Positions 12,553 to 24,473 of a DNA stretch of 64,000 bases are shown piece after piece (position 1 is the first letter of the stretch; the number at the start of each line of letters is the position of its first letter). The stretch comes from Butyriboletus loyo (Eukaryota; Basidiomycota; Agaricomycetes; Boletales; Boletaceae): NCBI GenBank assembly GCA_038093515.1, contig JBBPSI010000028.1, forward strand, positions 118,236 to 182,235, written 5' to 3'. The notes beneath the pieces are model-generated. The model was not told where the DNA came from, did no database searches, and saw only the letters and a list, made by a program, of their open reading frames with translations. The position numbers and the translations under genes were made by a program.

Positions 12553-13146
12553 TTACAAGCTTTCATTAGCTCCATCAAGTTTGCCTTCATCAAATGAAAA
12601 GTCATCAATCAAAAGCAGAGGGTGAGCATTGAAACCATCCTTGATGTCAGGCTCACCTTTGTGATCAAGCACATTGAGTGAAGTTCTGCCCTTTTTTGCA
12701 GTCAGCATCTCAATTTCTTCTAGAGCAATTTGTTTATGAGTAATAGTGAATGCCAGAATAGGCCCTGAGTGCAGGTTGATTTTGCTATAGCCAGATGATG
12801 TGACAGCATTGCCACATTTCAAAACCATGAATTGTTCAATGTTTGCCTGGAAAGCCCCACAGGGTGGTTTCTGGCTGGCAAGGTAGGTATGATGAACAGT
12901 GAATTGGACTTCAACAATAGCACCTTGGATAGTATCATTAACTTTGGAAGGCTCTATGAGGTCTTCATATTCATCAACACAAAGTGGTGCAGCATAGTGG
13001 GTTGGTTTGATGAGATCAAGAGTGTCTCGGTACTTGGGGTCGATGGGCCAGTTCATGGTCTCATCATCCATAGGTTCTGTTTCAATTTCTGGCTGGGCTT
13101 GATTTGCATTCATTACGTCCTCGTCTGTGTGCGTGCACATGCTCAC
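12553..13146 (-). CDS. hypothetical protein in AT-rich island
   Basis: A single uninterrupted 197-residue ORF begins MSMCTHTDEDVMNANQ and ends GKLDGANESL. It is acidic at the N-terminus (ETEPMDDETMNWPIDPKY) and otherwise looks globular (VEVQFTVHHTYLASQKPPCG; ILAFTITHKQIALEEIE). No signal peptide, membrane segment or known motif is visible. I do not recognise the family. Base composition is AT-richer than adjacent genes, like the HTH remnant next to it, so both may belong to one mobile or recently acquired segment. Intron-free structure is unusual in this window. Confidence 0.4.
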   Translation of the reverse strand: MSMCTHTDEDVMNANQAQPEIETEPMDDETMNWPIDPKYRDTLDLIKPTHYAAPLCVDEYEDLIEPSKVNDTIQGAIVEVQFTVHHTYLASQKPPCGAFQANIEQFMVLKCGNAVTSSGYSKINLHSGPILAFTITHKQIALEEIEMLTAKKGRTSLNVLDHKGEPDIKDGFNAHPLLLIDDFSFDEGKLDGANESL

Positions 13147-13583
13147 TCATGTGCAAAGGCGAAGGCAAGGGCAACTTAGGTGAGGCGAGTGCACAAAGGT
13201 GAAGGCAGGGGCAAGGCGAGAGCAAGAATGGCTAAATAGTGCCTACGAGCGAGCATGCGTACATACACAGGCGGCGTGGTCTGCGTGCTCGCTCGGGAGC
13301 TGGGGAGGGTCAGATGCGTTCGACAGAGAATTAGGTGGAGGATATTGAAGTAGTCCAGGCATTCTTCAGAGCTAGCCTTGGTGCGGATAACGCCCATCTG
13401 ACACCAGTCGTATTATTTATTAGGTCAGCTATCTGGTACACGGTGATCGGTGTCCCTTCGCCAAAAACTTCCTAATGTAGTAAGTTAGTAAGCATCCATA
13501 GCGTATTGAACGTCCGGCTTTTGTGACTTCAACGGAAAGATAAGATAAATGAAGTTCGGTCGCCAGTCTTCTGCACGAAGCTG

Positions 13584-14905
13584 ATGCAGTCGCAAAGCCT
13601 CTCGGATGACTTTACGGCCACATCTTTGCAATTGCAACAGCCTCCTTCCGATCATGTAGACAACGACCCTCCACCGAGCACAGACTCCACTTTACCCCAC
13701 ACCGCCGACTATCCAAACACCATCTCATCCTATCTCCACCAAATCAGTCACTCCGTCGACGACGACCCATTCGGCGAGAGACGCCGACCCGTCACGACAT
13801 CAAGTCTATCGGACGCACGCCAACACCTCGCAGAGACCTGTGTGGACCATGTCTTCAATTCCCTCCCTACACACCTTCTTCGTATCGCCGACATGGCGAT
13901 CGTCACACGGAACGAGATCTGGGATGCGGAACGGTTACGAATAGAAAACATCCTAGACGAAGAACTAGGGGAGTTACAGTACGAGTACTCGAAGGAACTC
14001 GCGTGGCATTGGACGGGATTCCTCGAACGAAGCTGGTGCGAGGTCAGTCCACCGTCCCCAATGCCTTGACTAGCAATCGCACCGACATTAAAACTTGAAT
14101 CCAACCAAGGAATACGCCAAAGACCTTTTCAAATTTGCAATCTTCTCTCATCGATGGGGTGATCGTGAGCCTCTATTTCAAGATATGACCTCCAAGGTCC
14201 ATCCGAGGCCTATCCCGAGCGGTCCAGGATACGAAAAACTACGCCACCTCTGCGAAAGGGCGCAGACGGACTTTTCTTGTCGGTATGTCTGGTCCGACAC
14301 GTGTTGCATCAACAAGGAGAGTAGCTCAGAGTTGGAGGAAGCGATACGCTCCATGTATCGGTGGTACAGTCTTGCCAACGTCTGTATCGTTCACTTGGGA
14401 CAGTCATTGAGTGTCGACGACTTTGACCGAGAGCCGTGGTTCACGAGAGGGTGGACGCTACAAGAACTCTTAGCACCCAAGATGATGCATTTTTATGGAA
14501 AAGATTGGAACCCAATCTACCCCCAAGTCGATGAGCACAAACACGGCGACAAGGACAACGAGGCGATCACGAGCGCCATCACTCGCGTGACGGGCATCCC
14601 AGAGCTCTATCTGCGGCACTTCTATCCATCGTGTGAGTTGGTGGCACAGATCATGACGTGGTCTGCCAAGCGCAAAACCACACGGATCGAGGATAAGGCT
14701 TACTCCCTCCTCGGTCTCTTCAACATCAGCATACCGATCGCATACGGAGAGGGACACAGAGCATTCTACCGCCTCATGGTCGCTCTCGCCAACGAATGTC
14801 ACACACCTTCCTTCTTCGCCTGGGCAGGCCGCCACTCAGATTTCTCCACCGCCCTCCCCTCCTCCCCCGCATGCTATGCAAGACTCGACCCGGACGCGCG
14901 GGACG

Positions 14906-14939
<34 letters not shown>

Positions 14940-15408
14940 GGGGGAGGTTTCTCGGAGTGGAAATGGGATCAATGGGGATACCGGTCATCCATCGTACGAA
15001 GTCACCAAACTCGGCGTGGTAGTCAAGCTCCTCGTGTTCCGCGTCCATCGTAAATTTACCCTGCGTGGTGGCTTCCACGTCGGCACCACGTGGTATTTCG
15101 ATCAACGTGTCCCTCTTCGACCGTTCGTGGTCCGCGCTGGCACGGGTGCCGTGCTCCCACCCCATGTGCCCATCGAGGAAGAGGACGATCACGAGTACGC
15201 GCTAGGTATCGTCAACTTTGCATGTCCCGAACCGGACGACCATGGGGAATTGGTGTGTGGGAGAAATTACCTTGGGATACTGATGACAAAAGCAAAATGG
15301 GGTTGGGAGAAACTGAGCACAGATCTCGTCATCTCGTTGAATTGCTCTAGAGATTTGAGGGGGCAGGTGGAGAGTATCCTCCTCTTGCATAATGCCATAT
15401 TAACTTGA
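13584..15408 (+). CDS. HET-domain protein
   Basis: Two exons, joined by a 67 nt intron (14043-14109) that keeps phase, give about 585 residues. Residues 1-150 are Ser/Thr/Pro-rich, then helical. The HET domain starts just after the junction with FAIFSHRWGDREPLFQD and continues with YVWSDTCCINKESSSELEEA, IRSMYRWYSLANVCIVHL, WFTRGWTLQELLAP and the downstream block KAYSLLGLFNISIPIAYGEG. These are the classical HET blocks. HET proteins mediate allorecognition and heterokaryon incompatibility cell death in ascomycetes; basidiomycete copies are numerous and mostly of unknown trigger. A short Asp-Arg repeat from a GGGACA microsatellite interrupts the C-terminal half. No transmembrane segment is seen. 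The C-terminus (after about residue 430) has no recognised effector domain. Confidence 0.9.
14905..14939 (+). repeat. (GGGACA)n coding microsatellite
   Basis: Perfect hexamer repeats inside the HET gene encode alternating Asp-Arg residues. The unit length is a multiple of three, so copy-number change would keep frame. Confidence 0.9.
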
Positions 15409-15947
15409 ATTGGAGAGCGTCCATGCCCTATTGTGGAGTAAACCATCAATTGAACAAATGATTCACTCGCGGAGACTGTGTGGGAGCAGTGCACCACTTG
15501 AGAATCTTTACTCGCCTTTGCTCAGAAATTATGGTTCCACGTCTATTCTAGTTCGTCAACTACTAGCTATAGTACAGTCTCCGCTGCCCACAAAGAGGAG
15601 GAAGAAGAAGGCCCAAGTATGACCAGATGAACTGTGAAGGAGAAACGTACGCAAACAAAATGGAGTGGTGTACCGCTCACGCCAAATACACACTCCAATA
15701 ATGTTAAGAAGATATGAAAACAAGTCATCCAGTCCTACGACAAATTCCTATGGTTAGTCATGCAACGTAAGGTATAGTAAGACTCCTCTAAGCTGAGAGT
15801 AAAGCTGAGGGTATGATATAGACTGGATAGTGAGTTTGAGGTGAAGTTGGAAGGTTTCGCGGGAGCGGAGGGTGACGATGGGTAGCGGACGGCGCTATCA
15901 CGACACCAGACTCTGAAAGAGAAAAAGAAAGAAAGCAAGACGACGGA
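15409..15947. other. intergenic between convergent genes
   Basis: 3' flanks of the HET gene and the aminopeptidase gene. No further gene or repeat recognised. Confidence 0.5.
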
Positions 15948-18900
15948 CTAGTCCCAATCAATAGTTATACCGCCGGGTCCGGGGGCAGCGACCCCAATAC
16001 CTCTGTCAGCTTCACGCTTGAGCCATTTGAGAGCACGCTTATCATCTTTCAGATACGGTTCTAGTCTCTCCACACATTTCTTGTTATGATCCTTTGAAAA
16101 TGGACGTCGAGTAAGCTGCCCTGCCCAATAGGTGAGTTGCCAACGAAGTACCTTGAGCCACTGCTTCTCCTCCTTGGTAAGCATATTTTCTTTCACCATC
16201 CGAGTTTGGATAGGCACACAGGTAAGGCGTTCAAAACCGAGCCAGATATCGCCGCTAAACTCGCCCTTGGTCTTCATTTGTCCCATCAACACGTTGTGGC
16301 AGCGGTGATGAAGGGAGCTGACACACCTTCACGCGTCTAACAACCAAAGCTGACTCAATACGCATGCCCCATCTGCCCTCGAGGTCTGATATAGAAAAAC
16401 CCATCAGCGAAGGGCATTGAGTAATCTATTGGGCGGGAACGTACAAAACCCGGGTTCATTGGTGATAACGTGTCCCGGTTCGAGAGGAACGCTGCTAGAG
16501 AAGCCATGCGGCCCCTCATGAACGTTCAAGAACGAGCCAAAGCCATGACCTGTACCATGCTGCGGATAACGTCAAGACGGGCACTAGAGAACACGAGGAC
16601 ATACATACTAGGTAGTTGAGACCGTCTTTCCACAAGGCACGACGAGCGAGAACATCCAACTGGAGGCCCGTGGTCCCTTCAGGAAAGACGGCACTATCGA
16701 TGGCGATCTGGGGTAAAGATAAGTAGGAACACGGATAATTTGATTGATGAAGCGCCGTTGACGTACATGCCCTTGCAACACGCGGGTATAAGCTTCGGAT
16801 TGGTCCTGTGACGGGCGACCAAAATGAACAGTGCGAGTCGTGTCACATGTGCCATCTCGGTACTGCGCACCAGAGTCGCTGAGGTAATAAAAAAACTCAT
16901 AAGCATCAGAGATATCACTAGCAGCCCTGAGCACCTACTTCAAGTAAGGCGTTCCTCGATCAATCATTCTTGCGTTCGATTTAGACGGCGAATAATGTGG
17001 CAGAGCTACATAGGATATTCAAAAAAGTACACGACATACCAGATGAATCACTCACCCGCGTTGGGCCCGCTCCCAGAGATATTTTCGTACGCGAGGCCCC
17101 AATAATGCTTGTTCTGCCTCCTAAACTCTGTGAGACGCCACGCGGCTTCCCATTCAGTGATATCGTAGCCTTGATGAATCTTATGTTCCAGCCAGGCAAG
17201 CCATTTAACCTGGGGGGATAGCGTGAGGGGAATGAAACGGGTGAAGCACTCATAGGACATACGTAGGCAGCTCCATCACGTAGATATGCACGCCGCAAGC
17301 CATCTAACTCAACTTCATTCTTGACAGCCTTCATGTTGTCAACGTGGGAAGGCACAACAGTGTAGCGGAAGTGGGTTAGCATAAGTGAGATCGCGTAGGG
17401 CGTCTCAGGGCAGAGAAGTAGTTTGCCTTCGCCCCATTCCCTTCGTCGGAGGAATGGCCAGATATCATTGTACTCCCTTCTCTCTACCTTGAGAGAGTGC
17501 AAGTGGTCTTTGGTGTCGTCAGCGAGCTTGGTTGCATCGAGGAAGAGGATGACTCTGTCGAGAGAAATGAATAGGTAGGCGTAGAATAGAGGGTTAAAAG
17601 GGATGTCAGATCCTCGCAAGTTCAATAGGTACGCTAACAGAAACGTCAGCATAGTACCAAATTGGGGTCATTTACATACCGATATTTGACAGTGAAGTAA
17701 TCAGAGTTCCAACGTGCATTTGCGATGCCGTTGGTGGTGACTTGGAGTATGTCGGCACAGCTGGCGGCTGTGCTCTGATCCATTCTCGCACCTCGGAAAG
17801 CTTGGATGATGCTTCCCGGCCGGTGAAGTCCAAGGACTGGATAAAAATTGGATCCTTCGAGCGCGGAGGCTTATCCTTCCAACAAAGGTCGATAAAATTC
17901 TGAGGGGGGAAAACCAACTTGGAAGCTCTCGTGTGAAGTTTGGCAATTAGTTGTGTCGCCTTTTCGTGCGAGACCATCCTAGCATCAACACCAATCTTGG
18001 CGTCTCTAACGCGATCCTGCAACACAAGTTCAGAATCCCTATCAGAATCTATTTTGCAAACCACTTACCATCAGCCATTCGATCCAGTCCTTTGGTGCAT
18101 TGACAGCACCAGCTGGGATTAAATACCAGTTGGGATCTAACTCCTCGCGTGCTTGCAACCAATATCGAGAATCGGTGACAAGATAAGCTGCTGTCTTGGA
18201 GACGATGGCCTGGCCAGCACTTCCAGCGAATCTGTGCTCCGCGTCAGATGGTGACCGCCAACACCAGATCAGAAATATACTCGCCCAGAAATCCATTCTC
18301 GGCGTTTGTCGCTCGCAGCGACGTATTCGGATTGATGTGGGTCCTCAGTAGGAATGACGCTAGAAACGGGGAATGTATAGGGTAAGGTGACAGCCAGCCA
18401 AATGGAATCACTCACTAATAATCGAGACCATCCTTCAGCATCAGTTTGCGGATTTGCTCGAGCCTACCGGTCGTATCTACGCGATCCTTGATTGATGCCA
18501 CTTCACCCATCTTGCGCTCCAAAGCGGATCCAACGAGGGTACTGGATGAATCATTCGAGAAAAAGGCGGGACGTTTGCTACTACTGGACCTGGAAGAAGT
18601 GCGAGTAGGGGAATCATACTGCGGAGGGGCCCGCTCCGAGCTGACAGAGGGACTCCTCTCCAAGAGTTCCCGCTCCCTCTCCTTTACCTTGCCAACTCCC
18701 CACCCATAACCCCATTTCGTAGATTTCCTCGAATCAGTCCTGACTAAGCTTGGTTTGCTCCCGTTGGGCGATAGCTGGGAGAGCTTGGAGTTGTTGTTTG
18801 AAAGTGCAGGAACGTCATAGGCTTCTGAGTCTGAGTCGAACTCGAGTTTATCCGGGTCAGAGAGAGTGCGTGTCGTTGAATACGACCCTGAGCGCACGAG

Positions 18901-19107
18901 ACGACGAGATTGATGTGAACGATTGGAACTGTGACTTTCAGAACGGTGAGAGCGGTGGGAACGATTATCGGAATTGTTTGACACGGTTTCAGACTTTTCC
19001 GAATCGCTACGGATGAGCGGGCTCGCTTCTCTGAACCTCGCCTTGTTGGGGAAGGGAAAGCACATCGGCGGGGGAGGCGGAGGTGGAGGAGGCGGAGGCG
19101 GGGCCAT
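15948..19107 (-). CDS. Xaa-Pro aminopeptidase P (M24B) with low-complexity N-terminal extension
   Basis: About a dozen exons give roughly 800 residues. Residues 1-200 are unusual: a run of 12 Pro directly after MA, then Ser/Arg/His-rich low complexity ([12 protein letters not shown]). From [20 protein letters not shown] the canonical aminopeptidase P fold begins: creatinase N-domain ([20 protein letters not shown]), the middle domain, then the M24 catalytic domain. Visible metal-ligand blocks are [17 protein letters not shown] (two Asp), [17 protein letters not shown] (His), NEPGF (Glu) and [12 protein letters not shown] (Glu). It ends [19 protein letters not shown], as the family does. The enzyme removes N-terminal residues preceding proline and needs two Mn ions. 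One intron (18232-18284) has a GC donor. The Met before [10 protein letters not shown] is an alternative start that would drop the poly-Pro. Confidence 0.93.
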
Positions 19108-21506
19108 CTGGGTAACGGGGGAGGTTAATTGGAGGTGAAGAGCCCTAGTTGGCTCGGGAGGGAGAGTTTGGGATCAAATGAGGCGAACCAACCATGCAGC
19201 GCAAGGCAGATAAAATTGACCTGGATGGGGGGGTTTCAATGTGGGAATTGCTGACAAACATAACCTATAATTGGTTGGCTCCAAGGCTTGCTGCGTCGCC
19301 TACCAAACCCAAGTCCGTAGGGCGCTCCCGTGTGATCCTGATCCGCTTTGTCCCCGGTGCTAATGAAAAAGGTCAGCTGTACATTACGATGCTCTTTGGG
19401 TCCGTTCCATCGTCAGATGAACGAACGAGCCACTGACAAATGTAATGCTAGATGAGTTCGGCGGCCAGAAGTGGCTGACAAATTGAGAGGCTAAACCACC
19501 GAAATGGCTGGTTACACGTGTACCACGATTAGATGAAACTCGTGCCTCATACCTGCCCACGGCGATGATGGTGTGATCTCAGGCAGTGACCAGGATATGG
19601 CAACGTTTCATGGAGAGCTACGTGGGACAGATTTGACAACGGGAACACGAGGCAACAGTGATTACCGTCGACGGCAGTCTGTGGCACGTCCCTGGAGGCT
19701 AAACGTTGCATTCCCATTCATGGTGCTCGCGCAAAGCACGGAAGCGGTGCTGCCATCCTGGATCCGAGACGTATCACACGCCAATTGGGACTAATAAGCT
19801 GAGGGTGAAATGCAAGCCTGAGGCTGCCACGAGTTCCACATTAGCTGCTGCGCGGTGCCAGAATTTGAGGACCACTGCGAGTATGTCAAATGCCAAAGGG
19901 AAGACACATGACTATTCCAGATATATGCTTCTGATCGAAGACAAACTTGATTTTGCCAAGTGTTCCATGAGGTGTGGGCATGTAAAATTGGCGTAGCAAG
20001 TTTGGCCGAAATCATAGCAGGGTTCGATAGCCAGAATGGGGTCGAACGATTTCAAGGACACTCCTACTTTTTGATTCTTCACTCCAATCATTATAAAGCG
20101 CAGGAATCAATGAGAATACGTTAGACTTACAGTGGTTGAGGGCACGCACGCAAAGGAATGAAGAAAGGAAGAGTGAGCTCAGGTGGAGCTCCATGTAGGG
20201 GTTATGACGCACCAGGCGACTGATCCTCGGACTACCGCGATGCCGATCGGTGGGCAGATGTGCGCTCTGCCCTCCCCAATAGTGGATATGACGAATCTGT
20301 AAAACGCGGCGTCCGAGCATGTCGTGGTTCCTTCGCCTAGATGGCTCTAGTAGCTTTTTGGAGAACCTGAGGGGCTGATGGGTCTTGCACTGGCTATTAT
20401 GGAGCATGGAGATACGATTCTACTTGTCGAAAGTTCGAATGAAAGATGGCGAGCAATTGCACCGCCAGCACGTGAGCAGATCTAGACGTGCGATGCGATG
20501 CGGCGCGGCTTTGCAAAGCAAGTCACGTGTGTTTATTTATTACGTAAACCAAGCGTATGTATGAACGTCCGTTCAAATACCTTCTACTACGAATATCAAC
20601 CCTTCATCAGACTATGCTGGCGTTCCGCCGTGTTTCTGTCTACTTGCAGTCGTAGTCTTCACCTTGCATTTGCTCATCCATCCCTCCGCCAGAATTCGTT
20701 GAAATCACGAGTTCCATCATGATTGGTGTCTGAACTACTTGTCCGATTCGGGCACCGTGTATACTCAAGCTGTTATTCACTGAGTGACGGCTTCTTACAT
20801 TCCCTCCGCAAGTGGAGCGGTGGAGTGTGTGTTTTTGCGCCGAATCGTTGAACAGCACGATGCGAATACGACGGAGTACTGTAGAGCACTCTATTTAATA
20901 CTGGCTGGAGGCACTTTACCGTGATCTTGTCATGTTCAATCATCAAACGACGATGCTGTGGCACGAATCTCAGGAGAAATATCAATGGAATCACGTTCCT
21001 GTGAAACTGATCCTACCTTCGTCGTATGGTACTAAAAACCGTGTACGTCCCCGCTTGCCCTTGCTCATCCCTTCTGAAAACCCGGAGGTGTCCTGTCCGA
21101 CGATCAACTTGCACTGTATGTGGCCCGCCAACTACTGACGTCGGCATGCTACCAACACCGTCGGTCAGGATGTCGGCTGGATTCGCGTCGTGTTACGTGA
21201 AACCGTCTATCAATTACTACTTCAGTCTTTCTTCGACGTAAACATCTAGGACCTTGCCAAGTTGCTCCTCAGCTGGCTGTCCTGTTCTCCGTCCTCCTCC
21301 CACAGGCTCGTCTCGGCTTCCTTCCTTCAGAATTCTGGTCGTCGCTCGTTTCTTTTCACGCTCCTTGTCGTTCCTGATTCTCAACCCGTTTGGAAAGCTT
21401 CTGCGCACCGCCTTATTTTGGACAAGGCCTGCACGAGAAAGCTACTTCTTATAAAGACGGTCGATTGCGTCCTCGCTTTTCCGTTCTCACTCTTTCGATT
21501 TGAATA
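19108..21506. other. intergenic, no supported gene
   Basis: About 2.4 kb between the divergently placed aminopeptidase and transporter genes. ORFs are short, lack splice partners and show no domains. The last few hundred bases are pyrimidine-rich, as expected for a fungal promoter and 5' leader of the transporter. Confidence 0.45.
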
Positions 21507-24473
21507 ATGGGTGCCGGTCCCGCTGTAGTCGCCGAACGCACCGCCGCCTATGCCCACCTTCTTGACTCTCGACCATGGTACAAGAATACGCGTATGTCGT
21601 TAGGCAACGCATAAAGCTGAGATGTGGGCCTGACACTCCTTACAGGTCTTCTTCTCCTTAATTTCTGGATCGCTATCATGTATGTATGAGTCCGAGAATA
21701 GGATCCAGTATCTAACGTTCTAGCAGGTTGATAACGTCCTCCACTAATGGTTACGATGGAAGCATGATGAGTAAGTGTATGAATTAGCAGGGAGGTCCGC
21801 GAATTTGATATTTTGAAGATGGCTTACAATCGTTGACTCAATGGAACTCTGCGTTTGATTACCCCTCCGGTTCAAAGGTGAGTGATCTTGATTACCACGA
21901 CGCAGAACATGTATTTATCACAACCTTAGCTAGGTTTGCTGAACGCCATCCAAGTCAGTCGCCTCCATCTTTGGGACATGGAAGGTTACTGAGTTTCGCC
22001 TTTCTTCAAAGAGCATCGGGTCGCTGTGCGCATACCCATTTGCACCATACATGGCGGACGGACTCGGACGGAGATTCTCCATTATCTTTGGTGCAAGTTT
22101 GACGATCGCTGCAACAGTCATTCAAACGGCGAGTCAGTCAGTGCAGATGTTCATCGGTGCTCGGTTAGAGATCTCGTGACATCTGTTCGCCGTCATTGCC
22201 CTCATCATCTTGCTAGCTTCTTGATTGGGTTCGGCTTGACTTTTGCTGCATTGTCTGCTCCACTACTTGTAACTGAGGTGGCCTACCCTTCTCACCGTGG
22301 TCAAGCTACTTCAATGTACAACACTCTTTGGTTCGTACACCTTTTCGAGTATAGGTGATCAGCAGTACTGATTCAATTTGCTTCAGGTATCTCGGGAGTA
22401 TCATGTAAGTTAACAAAGCCTTCCTTATGGCTCGTCGACTTATCGGTTTCTCAATTGTAATCAGTGCTGCTTGGACCGTAAGTTTCTCTTAGACAGTCGA
22501 TGCTCCCCATCTGAGAGGTTGTTTTGAAGACTTATGGCACATTCACAATCCAGTCAAGTTGGGCTTGGAGAATCCCCTCTGCATTACAAGCTCTTCCCTC
22601 CGTCATCCAGGTTGTCATGATATGGTTTGTCCCAGAGTCTCCGCGTTGGCTGGTGAGCAAGGGAAAGTATGTTATGTAACTTGATCTGTACGAATGCATT
22701 TTACTCATTCTCACGGTTAGGGAGGAGCGCGCATTGAAGATACTGGCATATTACCATGCAAACGGCAATGAGTAAGTAATCCACAGAATTTTCGATTACG
22801 CCCGCAGCTTCCACAAGGTTTGTTCGTTCTTTCCTCACCTGTGTTCAATTCATTCAGACGAGACCCCCTCGTGGAATACGAATTCGAGGAAATCAAGGCT
22901 GCTATTGCCTTGGATCGCGAAGCGGCTGCCAATGTTGGATGGCTCTGCTTGCTCAGGGACTCAGGAAACAGGAAACGTCTACGCATCATCGTCGCACTTG
23001 CATTTTTCTCGCAGTGGTCTGGGAACGGCCTTGTGTAAGTTAACCTTTTCACTTCGGAGTCAATAATCATATAATCAAGCTCTAATACATTCCAACCTTA
23101 GGTCTTATTGTATGTAGAGAGTTTGACGCATGATGAGATTATTGGTGTTGACCCTCATTCTAGACTTGAACAAGGTGTTCATTGCCATTGGAAGTAAGCC
23201 ATTTGTATTAATCGGAAAAGCTGTACTGTACTGACGAAGACTGCAGTTACTGACCCAACCACGCAGTTGTTGATCGTGAGTTCACAGGTGTATTCGTCAA
23301 ACGGTTCTTTTCAGTGTCTGTGCAGAATGGATTCCTTAACATTTTCAACTTTATCGTTGCGAGCGGTGCTGGCTTCTTCTGTGATCGTGCAGGGAGACGC
23401 CCCCTCTTCCTGACGTCCTGTGCCGGTGGGTCGCTGTCTGATTTAGCATGAATGAGATGTTAAATATATTTTGGAGGTATGGTCGTGTTTTGGACAGCTC
23501 AGACGATCTGTTTCTCTATCGATCAGCAAAAGGGTAGTGCTGCAGCTGGACACGCGGTCATCGTGTTTATCTGTGAGTGCAGTATTCTCCAGCATAATCG
23601 GTTCGTGCGCTTATTTTAGTGACACAGTCTTGTTCTACGGTTTCTGTGAGTAAAATTTGAGTAATTACCTTATGTTGTAGCTGAACTTGTCTTACAGACG
23701 ACGTTCGTGCTTTCAAATTTTCATCTATGCACTGTTAACACCCAGCACTCGTTTAGCTTGCCTTCACGCCTCTTATTGTATCGTGAGTTACCACATACCT
23801 CATGTCTGCATCGTTGGTACGATCTCCTCGCAGTTATACCGTCGAAATTTTACCATATAGCCTCCGCGCCAAGGGGTTCGCGGTATTTAACTTTGTCCTC
23901 TCGATGTCACTTATTTTCAACCAGTCAGTAGTTTGTGTTTGACGATCGCAATTTCCCTTGACCTATCCCCTAGATACGTGAATCCCATTGCCCTCCAAGC
24001 GTAAGCAAACCATGCTCGTGTTATTATGGGGTGTCGCTGAACAATTTTTTTACCATCAGTTTGCAATGGAAATACTATGTGAGGTTCCAGCACGGACCCT
24101 GGGCGTGTGCCAAGTTGACGAATCTCATTTTCTGTAGTTGGTCTACCTCTTCTGGCTATGCTTCGAGTTGGCGTTCTGCTACATCTTTATTGTCGAGACC
24201 AAGAACGTGAGTTGATGTCACTCCCTGCAAGTAGCCAGCCTCATGTTTTTGTTCTCTTCATTTCTCAGCGTACCTTGGAGGAAACCGCCGCGTGCGTGTC
24301 CCTCGATCTCTTCTAGCTGACAGTCCGAGTTGACCACTTTTCTTAGTTTGTTCGATGGTGATGAAGGCCTGATGCGCGTCGCGGACGATGCTGCCAAACG
24401 CGCTAGTCTCACTGCCACAGCCGATGAAGTCGCGGAGAAGGAGACCAAGTCAGAGTTTGAGATCGCCGTTTGA
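21507..24473 (+). CDS. MFS sugar transporter (lactose permease / hexose-type)
   Basis: Roughly twenty short exons encode a full 12-helix major facilitator. Order visible: MGAGPAVVAERTAAYAHLLD, TM1 (LNFWIAIMLITSSTNGYDGSMM), GLQSLTQWNSAFDYPSGS, ADGLGRRFSIIFGA, TM4-5 (FLIGFGLTFAALSAPLLVTE, then VAYPSHRGQATSMYNTLW), the intracellular PESPRWL motif, DRAGRRPLF, the TM7-12 half (FTPLIVSYTVEILPYSLRAK, GFAVFNFVLSMSLIFNQ), and VETKNRTLEETAALFDGDE near the C-terminus. The D-GR-GRR, PESPR and PETK-like (VETKNRTLEE) signatures define the sugar porter family. The class is common in plant-biomass degrading fungi as plasma-membrane proton symporters for disaccharides or hexoses; the substrate cannot be told. 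Several junctions restore split codons (for example GTATC/T gives VSYT). A decayed paralogue follows at 26435. Confidence 0.92.
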
